Part shown: positions 1 to 5,820 of the stretch, one piece after another | Layout of the letters: every line of letters starts with the position of its first letter | Numbering within the stretch: the stretch's first letter is position 1 | Program-made: the position numbers and the translations under genes | Notes under the pieces: model-generated | Databases searched by the model: none | Told to the model about the DNA's origin: nothing | What the model saw: the letters and a program-made list of their open reading frames with translations, nothing else | DNA from: Kiritimatiellia bacterium | GTDB taxonomy: Bacteria > Verrucomicrobiota > Kiritimatiellia > RFP12 > UBA3636 | Assembly (NCBI GenBank): GCA_017450425.1 | Contig: JAFSUV010000247.1 | Coordinates: forward strand, 1-7,108 | DNA: 7,108 nucleotides | Reading direction: 5' to 3'

Positions 1-1
1 C

Positions 2-3000
2 AACGACACGCATTTTCTCATGAAGGAGGACGCCGAAGCGCACGACATCCTGCTGTGCCTCGGCACGCAAGCGCTGGAATCGGACACGAAGCGCCTTCGC
101 TACACGCGCCAGGACTGGCTCAAGAGCGGCGACGAAATGGCCGACCTCTTCCCGGACCACCCCGAAGTCATCGAAAACACGCTCGAAGTCGCGGCAAAAG
201 TGGAGCGGTACGAGCTGGAACGGCCGCCGATCATGCCCGTGTTTCCGATTCCCGAATCGTTCGGCACCGAGGAAACGATCGCGCAAAAATACCCGTCTTC
301 CGAATCGATCGCGGGGCAGTTCCTCCCGTCGTCGTTCGAGCGCTTCGGCGGAGGCACGCCGGAGGGCGACTCGCGCCTGAGGCGCATCCTGCTCGAGGCC
401 GACTACCTGCGCCATCTCACGCTCGAAGGCGCGGCCCGGCGCTGGCCGGGCGACGCCTTCGACGCGGAAAAGCGCGAGCGGATCGACTTCGAGCTCGACA
501 CGATCCGCAACATGGGTTTCCCGGGCTACTTCCTGATTGTCAACGACTATGTCGAAGCGGCGAAAAGGATGGGGATACTCGTCGGCCCCGGGCGCGGCTC
601 CGCCGCAGGCTCGGCCGTGGCGTACTGCCTCGGCATAACCGATGTCGATCCGATTCCGTACCACCTGCTCTTCGAGCGGTTTCTCAACCCGGACCGCATT
701 TCGATGCCCGACATCGACGAGGACTTCGAGGACGCGCATCGCGGCAGGGTGATGGACTACGTGGCCGAAAAATACGGCTACGACCATGTCGCCCACATCA
801 TCACCTTCGGCTCTATGGCCCCGAAGTCCTGCATTCGCGACGTCGGCAAGGCGCTCGGCTATCCGCTCGCGGACACCCGGCACCTCATGGATCTCGTGCC
901 GGCCGGGCCGTCGATCAAAAACTTCGACGACGCCTACAGGGCCTCGCCGGACCTGGCGGAAGAGCGCCAGCACGGCGTGCCGATCGTGCGCAGGATCCTG
1001 TCCATCTCCGAGCGCATAGACGGCTGCCTAAGGCAACCCGGCGTCCACGCCTGCGGCATCATCATCTCCCGCGACCCGCTTGCCGACACCATTCCCGTGA
1101 TGCCGACCCCGATCGACGGCTGCAAATTCTACACGACCCAGTACGACGGCCATTACGTCGAGCCCATCGGGCTGCTGAAGATGGACTTCCTCGGTCTCGC
1201 GACGCTGTCCGTCTTCCGCGAGTGTCTCGCCGCGATCAGGGAAACCCGCGGCGAGGAAATAGACCTGTCGAAGATCCCGCTCGACGACAAGGCCACGTTC
1301 GCCCTTTTCCAGCGCGGGGAGACGACCGGCCTTTTCCAGTTCGAGTCGGACGGCATGAAGAAGCACCTTCAGGCGCTGCGCCCCACGCGCTTCGGCGATC
1401 TCGTGGCGATGAACGCCCTCTACCGCCCCGGCCCCATGGCCTACATCCCGGACTTCATCGCCCGCAAAAACGGCCGCCAGGAGGTGCGCTACGACCACCC
1501 GCTCATGGAGGAATACCTCGAAGAGACGTACGGCATCACGGTTTACCAGGAGCAGGTGATGCTCCTCAGCCGCTCGATGGGCGGCTTCACGCGCGGCGAG
1601 AGCGACACCTTGCGCAAGGCGATGGGCAAGAAGCAGCTCGCCACGATGGAAAAGCTCAAGGCCAAGTTCCACGACGGGTGCCTCGCAAATCCGCGCTTCA
1701 TGGACGTGCCGCCTGTGTCCGGGAACCGCGCCGCGGCCGAAAAGCTCATCGACAAAATCTGGAACGACTGGACCGAATTCGCAAAATACGCATTCAATAA
1801 GTCGCATTCCGTATGCTACGCGTACGTCGCATACCAGACAGGCTGGCTCAAGACCCACTACCCCGCCGAATACATGTGCGCGCAGATTTCCAACGAAATC
1901 GGCAATGCGGACAAGCTCCCGCTCGCCATCGCCGAGGCGGAGGGCATGGGCTACGACATCCTGAGCCCGGACGTGAACAAGTCCTTCTCGCGTTTCACGC
2001 CGGAGAAGCTGCCGCCCGATTCGGACTCCGGCAAGGAGTTCGGCATACGGTACGGACTCGCCGGCATAAAGGGCGTGGGCGACCTCGCAGCGGCGAAAAT
2101 CGTCGAAGAGCGCCGGAAAAACGGCGACTACGGCAGTCTGCACGACTTCCTCTCCCGGGCGGACGCGATAGTGAACGCCCGCGTCCTCGACGCGCTCGCG
2201 CGCACCGGGGCGCTGGACGGCTTTGGCTACCACCGCGCGGCGCTCATCGCCGCCCTGCCGTCCGCAGTGGCGCGCGCCGAGTCGGACCGGCGCGACAGGG
2301 CGGTCGGTCAGGGCTCGCTTTTCGACCTCATGCTCGGAAACGGCGACGGCGGCGGCGAAGCCGACTCGGCGCAGCGCGAAATCGAGCAGGCGAACGCGTC
2401 GGTGCCGCAGATGCCGGAGCTTGAAAAGCAGCTCGCCGAAAAGGAACTGCTCGGCACGTACATATCCGGCCACCCGATCGCGCGCTTCAGGAACCTCTCG
2501 CGCAGTTTCGGCTCGCTGCACGGCATTCTGGAGGAGCAGGCCGGACTCGCGGAGCGGTTGGCCGGCATCCGCGGGCAGTTCGCGCAAATACCGCCGGTGC
2601 GACCGGTCGAGACCGACTGGCCCGGCGGCGCGCGGGATCCGGGCTTCGCCGACGAAATGGCCAAGTGGCAGGCCGAGTCCCGCGCGCAGCGGACGGTTCG
2701 CAACGAACTCAAAACCCCGGTGCGCTTCATCGCTTTCGTTTCGGCTGTCCAGCCGCGAGTCGATAAAATGGGGCGCAACTGGGTGAAACTGCAGCTGGAG
2801 GACGACGTCGCGAAAACGGAAATCCCGGTTTTCGCGCGCGACTACCAGTTGCTGCTGCGAATCCCCGACGAGCGGCGCGAGTGGGGCGAGCCGCAGCGCG
2901 ATTTGCCGGCCGTCAACCGCGCCTACCTTTTCGAGGGGTGGCTCGAACCGAGTTTCCGCCTCGAAGCGTCGATCACGCTCCGCAACTTCATCGCGGCCGA

Positions 3001-3406
3001 ACTCGTGCCCATGCGCTACGCGCGCGGAGTCGGCCTCGTGCTCTCCGGCGCGCGCCGGACTTCGCGCGAGGGGCTTGAAGCGCTCCTCGCCACGCTCCGC
3101 AAGCACGCGAGCGCGACCGAGGGCGTCAAGGTGCGCGTCTCCGTGCAGCCGCCGTCGGGCGAAACGGTCACGATGGATCTGCCGGACGAAATGCGCGTGG
3201 TCCCTTCGCCGGAATTCATCGCCGATGTGGAGCGCGAGGTCGGCGGGCGCAACGTCTGGTTCTCCATTCCGCGCGAATTGCCCTCGCCGGATCCGGAGTG
3301 GCGCGATCCGGCGCAGGTGCGCCGCGAACGCGCCGCGGCGGCCCGGTCGGAAGCCCGCGCCGCAGTGTCGCGCACGATGGAAGCCGCATTCGCCGATTTC
3401 CGCTGA
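2..3406 (+). CDS. dnaE: DNA polymerase III subunit alpha (DnaE), 5'-truncated by window edge
   Basis: Catalytic subunit of the replicative DNA polymerase. The frame is open from base 2 and the first residues (NDTHFL, then MKEDAEAHD) match the interior of the PHP domain, so the true start lies upstream and roughly 200 residues are missing; the ATG at 20 is not the start. 1134 residues are visible. Numbering from the Met at 20: the end of PHP, then the family C polymerase core with GPGRGSAAGS (189-198), the aspartate pair of PDIDEDF (D231, D233) and the third catalytic aspartate in KMDFLG (D389). These correspond to E. coli D401, D403 and D555. Then come helix-hairpin-helix repeats (about 675-714), a QGSLF beta-clamp-binding motif (764-768), an OB fold (about 898-990), the C-terminal alpha/beta domain (about 1001-1083) and an Ala/Arg-rich tail. 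Two inserts relative to E. coli lie at about 79-125 and 831-895. The clamp motif argues for the replicative type rather than a DnaE2 error-prone paralogue. No intrinsic terminator follows. Confidence 0.97.
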   Translation, partial: NDTHFLMKEDAEAHDILLCLGTQALESDTKRLRYTRQDWLKSGDEMADLFPDHPEVIENTLEVAAKVERYELERPPIMPVFPIPESFGTEETIAQKYPSSESIAGQFLPSSFERFGGGTPEGDSRLRRILLEADYLRHLTLEGAARRWPGDAFDAEKRERIDFELDTIRNMGFPGYFLIVNDYVEAAKRMGILVGPGRGSAAGSAVAYCLGITDVDPIPYHLLFERFLNPDRISMPDIDEDFEDAHRGRVMDYVAEKYGYDHVAHIITFGSMAPKSCIRDVGKALGYPLADTRHLMDLVPAGPSIKNFDDAYRASPDLAEERQHGVPIVRRILSISERIDGCLRQPGVHACGIIISRDPLADTIPVMPTPIDGCKFYTTQYDGHYVEPIGLLKMDFLGLATLSVFRECLAAIRETRGEEIDLSKIPLDDKATFALFQRGETTGLFQFESDGMKKHLQALRPTRFGDLVAMNALYRPGPMAYIPDFIARKNGRQEVRYDHPLMEEYLEETYGITVYQEQVMLLSRSMGGFTRGESDTLRKAMGKKQLATMEKLKAKFHDGCLANPRFMDVPPVSGNRAAAEKLIDKIWNDWTEFAKYAFNKSHSVCYAYVAYQTGWLKTHYPAEYMCAQISNEIGNADKLPLAIAEAEGMGYDILSPDVNKSFSRFTPEKLPPDSDSGKEFGIRYGLAGIKGVGDLAAAKIVEERRKNGDYGSLHDFLSRADAIVNARVLDALARTGALDGFGYHRAALIAALPSAVARAESDRRDRAVGQGSLFDLMLGNGDGGGEADSAQREIEQANASVPQMPELEKQLAEKELLGTYISGHPIARFRNLSRSFGSLHGILEEQAGLAERLAGIRGQFAQIPPVRPVETDWPGGARDPGFADEMAKWQAESRAQRTVRNELKTPVRFIAFVSAVQPRVDKMGRNWVKLQLEDDVAKTEIPVFARDYQLLLRIPDERREWGEPQRDLPAVNRAYLFEGWLEPSFRLEASITLRNFIAAELVPMRYARGVGLVLSGARRTSREGLEALLATLRKHASATEGVKVRVSVQPPSGETVTMDLPDEMRVVPSPEFIADVEREVGGRNVWFSIPRELPSPDPEWRDPAQVRRERAAAARSEARAAVSRTMEAAFADFR
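2309..2323 (+). other. Internal beta-clamp-binding motif of DnaE (QGSLF)
   Basis: Codes for Q-G-S-L-F, fitting the QxxLF-type sliding-clamp-binding consensus. It sits between the helix-hairpin-helix region and the OB fold, the same place as the essential internal clamp motif (QADMF) of E. coli DnaE. It lies in a hydrophilic, probably flexible segment rich in Arg, Asp and Gly, as expected for an exposed peptide. Confidence 0.75.
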
Positions 3407-3438
3407 AACTCCCGTCAGACTTCCAGCCAAAATCGCGC

Positions 3439-3467
3439 TTGACTCTATTAATAGAAACAGATACAAT
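3439..3467 (+). promoter_or_regulatory. Sigma70-type promoter for the porin gene
   Basis: A -35 box TTGACT (3439-3444) and a -10 box TACAAT (3462-3467) are separated by exactly 17 bp; each matches consensus at five of six positions. Transcription would start near 3474-3475, giving a leader of about 60 nt before the ATG at 3536. The surrounding sequence is clearly more AT-rich than the flanking genes. No dnaE terminator is visible upstream, so some readthrough from dnaE is also possible. It is predicted from sequence only. Confidence 0.65.
3444..3455. repeat. Perfect 12-bp palindrome in the promoter spacer (possible operator)
   Basis: TCTATTAATAGA equals its own reverse complement. It begins on the last base of the -35 box and fills most of the spacer, so a dimeric regulator bound here would block RNA polymerase. 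It has no loop and is not a terminator. The regulator is unknown and no second copy was noticed in the window. Confidence 0.45.
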
Positions 3468-3474
3468 GCGCCCC

Positions 3475-3535
3475 ACTTGCGGGCAACACCCGATTTCCGG
3501 GCGGCTGCGACCGCAAAAAAAAATTGAAAAATCAA
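3475..3535 (+). promoter_or_regulatory. Structured, SD-less 5' leader of the porin gene
   Basis: The predicted leader can close an outer helix TTGCGG (3477-3482) with CCGCAA (3511-3516), starting about two bases from the likely 5' end. Inside it, CCCG (3489-3492) pairs with CGGG (3498-3501) around a 5-nt loop. CCCG could instead pair with CGGG at 3480-3483, so alternative folds exist. An A9 run (3515-3523) and a weak TTGA/TCAA hairpin (3524-3535) follow, abutting the ATG. No purine-rich Shine-Dalgarno is present: the 20 nt before the start are nearly all A and T, suggesting initiation on unstructured A-rich RNA. The structures were found by eye, with no energy calculation. Confidence 0.4.
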
Positions 3536-3613
3536 ATGAAAAAAATCCATTCATGGTTCGTTCGCTCGGCAATGGCTGTCGCGCTCGCCGCGACAACCCC
3601 GCTTGCCAGGGCC
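3536..3613 (+). other. Sec signal peptide of the outer-membrane protein
   Basis: Residues 1-26: a basic N-region (MKK, plus a later Arg), a hydrophobic core rich in Ala, Val and Leu, and the A-R-A signal peptidase I motif before an Ala-Asp start of the mature chain. There is no lipobox cysteine, so it is not a lipoprotein. Confidence 0.85.
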
Positions 3614-4933
3614 GCCGATACAGGCGGCGCGGACGACATCGAGGCGCCGGACTCCAGCGCTCTCGAAACCGCACCTGCGGTGTCGGTGCGCGCAGGCGGC
3701 GACGTGCGGCTGCGGCAGGAATCGTTCGACAACATCCCGATCCGCACCGCCGACCCTGCGGTCACGCGCGGCGGGCGCAACGACTACTTCCGCGTCCGCA
3801 CGCGCGTCGGCGCCGGAATCGACGCCGGCGACGCGGTTTCGTTCGACGTGCGCGCGACGGACGAGTTTCGCGTGCGCAACATCGGCGGCAAGTCCTACGA
3901 GTTCCCGGACGAAATCCTCCTCGACCAGCTCAAGATTTCGCTTCGCGGGCTCTTCGACGGAGCGGCCGACCTCACGCTGGGCCGCCAGGATCTTTTGCTC
4001 GGATCGGGCAGGCTCTTCGCCGAAGGCACGGCAAAGGACGGCTCTCGCACGCAGTTCTTCGACGGTGCGCACCTGCGGCTCAGGCCGGGCGACAGGAAAA
4101 CACTCGACGTGTTTGCGTTCTACGGTTCGTGCGAGACCGATCTCGCGCTCGGCCACGAGCATCGGGACCTAACGGGCCTCGGCGGCGGATACAACGGCAT
4201 GGACGAAGGCAGTGCCGGATTTTTCTACGAAGACCGGTCTTCCGAAGCGCTCGGATGGGGGCTTTACTACGTGTGGCTCCTCGACACCTCCTGGACGCAG
4301 CCCGACGGCACCCGAATGGGGCGCGAGGACGTCCATACGGTCGGGGCTCGCCTCATGCCGCGGTTTTCCGCCGGGTGGAGCGCCGAGCTTGAAGGCGCCG
4401 TGCAGGCGAGCGGCAACTCCGGCTACGACAGGCGCGCATTCTTCGGCTTTGCGAGCCTGCGGCGCGACGGGATGTCCGGCACCGGACCGGAGCGCGGCAT
4501 CTACGCTTCGGCAAATGCGCTGTACCTTTCGGGCGACGATCCCGAGACGCAGCGCCGCGAGGATTTCAACATTCTCTACGGCCGCTATCCGTGGATCAGC
4601 GAACTCATGCTCTACTCGTTCGACGGCGACGGCGTGGGCACATGGCGCAATCTGGCCATGACATGGCTTGAAACCGGCGCCGCGTGGGGAGAGCGCAAGG
4701 AGAACGCAGTCCGGCTCGCCGCCGGACCCGTGTGGGCCGGCGAATCCGACGGCGCGGGCGGCGGATCGTACCGCGGGTTCCTCGAATCGCTCTACTGGTC
4801 GTTCCCCGTCGCTTCCGGCTCGCTCGGAGCCCTTGACGGCCACCTTTTCCTCGAGCTCTACCAGCCGGGTTCGTACTACGCATCTTCAAAGAATGCGTTT
4901 TTCTTCCGGTGGCAGTTGAACTGGACTTTTTAG
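3536..4933 (+). CDS. Outer-membrane beta-barrel protein, alginate-export/porin-like
   Basis: A 465-residue exported protein, probably a channel in the outer membrane. I start it at the ATG at 3536 rather than the in-frame TTG at 3524, because this gives a textbook Sec signal peptide: MKK, a hydrophobic stretch (about 11-22) and an A-R-A cleavage motif (24-26). The mature N-terminus is an acidic, Ala/Pro-rich linker (27-50). The rest alternates polar and hydrophobic residues in short strands with many Tyr, Trp and Phe and Gly/Asp-rich turns. It ends in FFFRWQLNWTF with a terminal Phe, the usual signal for BAM-mediated insertion. The segment LTLGRQDLLLGSGRLF (146-161) resembles the conserved part of alginate-export (AlgE-like) barrels, as I recall that family. 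The substrate cannot be read from sequence. It has its own promoter upstream, and an HAD phosphatase gene follows 28 nt downstream. Confidence 0.85.
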   Translation: MKKIHSWFVRSAMAVALAATTPLARAADTGGADDIEAPDSSALETAPAVSVRAGGDVRLRQESFDNIPIRTADPAVTRGGRNDYFRVRTRVGAGIDAGDAVSFDVRATDEFRVRNIGGKSYEFPDEILLDQLKISLRGLFDGAADLTLGRQDLLLGSGRLFAEGTAKDGSRTQFFDGAHLRLRPGDRKTLDVFAFYGSCETDLALGHEHRDLTGLGGGYNGMDEGSAGFFYEDRSSEALGWGLYYVWLLDTSWTQPDGTRMGREDVHTVGARLMPRFSAGWSAELEGAVQASGNSGYDRRAFFGFASLRRDGMSGTGPERGIYASANALYLSGDDPETQRREDFNILYGRYPWISELMLYSFDGDGVGTWRNLAMTWLETGAAWGERKENAVRLAAGPVWAGESDGAGGGSYRGFLESLYWSFPVASGSLGALDGHLFLELYQPGSYYASSKNAFFFRWQLNWTF

Positions 4934-4948
4934 ACTATACTTGAGGCC

Positions 4949-4954
4949 GGAGAA
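4949..4954 (+). promoter_or_regulatory. Shine-Dalgarno for the HAD phosphatase gene
   Basis: GGAGAA lies 7 nt before the ATG at 4962 and decides the start: the in-frame TTG at 4941 lies upstream of this site and would add seven residues not expected ahead of the beta strand leading into DLDGT. The motif falls in the loop of a possible small hairpin, GAGG (4943-4946) with CCTC (4956-4959). Confidence 0.7.
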
Positions 4955-4961
4955 ACCTCGG

Positions 4962-5804
4962 ATGAACGAACCGATTGCCATCATCGCCCTCGATTTGGAC
5001 GGAACGCTTCTCGACCCGGAGAAGAAACTCTCGCCCCGAAACCGCGCCGCTCTCGAAAGGGCGGCTGCGGCCGGAATCGAAATCGTGCCGACGACCGGCA
5101 GGTTTTTCGGCGGGATTCCCGAAGAAATCCGCGATTTGCCGTTCGTCCGCTATGCAATCACCGTGAACGGCGCCCAGGTTTTCGACCGGCGCACCGAAAC
5201 CGTGCTGTCGCGGGCGGAAATTCCGCTCGCGACGGCACTTTCCGCGATGACGCTGCTCGACCGCTTCGATGTCATCTACGACTGCTATCAGGACAATTGG
5301 GGCTGGATGTCCGCCGCGATGATCGACAAGGCCGAAGAATACGCCCCGGACGCCCATTACCTCAAGATGATCCGCGAATTGCGCCATCCCGTGCCGGACT
5401 TGAAGGCGCACGTCGCCTCGCTCGGCAAGCCGGTGCAGAAAGTGATGTGCTTCGCACGGGAATGGGATGCTGTGCCTGCGGTGCGGGATGCGCTCGCGCG
5501 CGAGGTCCCGCAGCTCGTCCTCACGCAGTCAACGCCGAACAACGTCGAGATGAACGACCCCCTGGCCAACAAGGGCGAGGCGTTGAAACGCCTCGCCGCA
5601 CACCTCGGATTCGGGCTTGACGCATGCATGGCGATAGGCGACGGCCTGAACGACCTGTCGATGGTCGAAGTGGCGGGGTACGGAGTCGCGATGGCCAACG
5701 CCACGCCTCAAGTCGCGGCTGCGGCGCGTTTCCGCACGCTGTCGAACGGCGAGGACGGCGTCGCCGCGGCGATCGAGAGGTTCGTCCCCGGTCCCGGCGT
5801 CTAG
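4962..5804 (+). CDS. Cof-type HAD-IIB family hydrolase (phosphatase)
   Basis: A 280-residue cytoplasmic Mg-dependent phosphatase of the haloacid dehalogenase superfamily, subfamily IIB (Cof/YidA-like). All four HAD motifs are present: motif I DLDGT (nucleophile D11, acid/base D13), motif II PTTGR (T45), motif III lysine in NKGEAL (K204) and motif IV GDGLND (D227, D231). The C2-type cap lies between motifs II and III (about 80-190), and the segment TPNNVEMNDPLANKG is typical of Cof proteins. Length is normal for the family (about 270-290). Members dephosphorylate sugar phosphates, FMN, PLP and similar metabolites, and the substrate cannot be assigned. The 28-nt gap from the porin gene suggests one transcript. 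It converges on mraY with 12 bp between stop codons. Confidence 0.93.
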   Translation: MNEPIAIIALDLDGTLLDPEKKLSPRNRAALERAAAAGIEIVPTTGRFFGGIPEEIRDLPFVRYAITVNGAQVFDRRTETVLSRAEIPLATALSAMTLLDRFDVIYDCYQDNWGWMSAAMIDKAEEYAPDAHYLKMIRELRHPVPDLKAHVASLGKPVQKVMCFAREWDAVPAVRDALAREVPQLVLTQSTPNNVEMNDPLANKGEALKRLAAHLGFGLDACMAIGDGLNDLSMVEVAGYGVAMANATPQVAAAARFRTLSNGEDGVAAAIERFVPGPGV

Positions 5805-5820
5805 CGGTTTCTTCGCCTAG
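5801..5820. repeat. Imperfect inverted repeat spanning both convergent stop codons
   Basis: CTAGCG (5801-5806) faces CGCCTAG (5814-5820), an inverted repeat with one bulged base and a 7-nt loop. The TAG stops of the HAD gene (5802-5804) and of mraY (5817-5819, minus strand) lie in opposite arms. There is no clear T-tract beyond either arm, so this is at best a weak bidirectional terminator. I see no other terminator between the two genes. Confidence 0.3.

Noticed and set aside
55..1800. 581-codon plus-strand frame overlapping dnaE
   Set aside because: Arg/Pro/His-rich out-of-frame reading without motifs; it is explained by the GC bias of dnaE.
3501..3523. GCGG/CCGC hairpin next to an A9 run as an intrinsic terminator
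   Set aside because: On the plus strand the run after the stem is A, not T. On the minus strand the T-run precedes the stem, so neither direction gives a terminator.
3524..3535. TTG at 3524 as the porin start
   Set aside because: It adds MKNQ ahead of a signal peptide already complete from the ATG at 3536, and neither start has a Shine-Dalgarno to favour TTG.
1028..3550. 840-codon open frame on the minus strand, antisense to dnaE
   Set aside because: Its composition (Arg, Ala, Val, His, Glu rich, no recognisable motif) is that of a mirror frame of a GC-rich gene with biased third positions. The plus-strand reading has complete DnaE motifs.
4916..4941. TTGAAC with TATACT as a separate promoter for the HAD gene
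   Set aside because: The spacing is only 14 bp, too short for a normal sigma70 promoter, and the -10 has no TGn extension; cotranscription with the porin gene is simpler.
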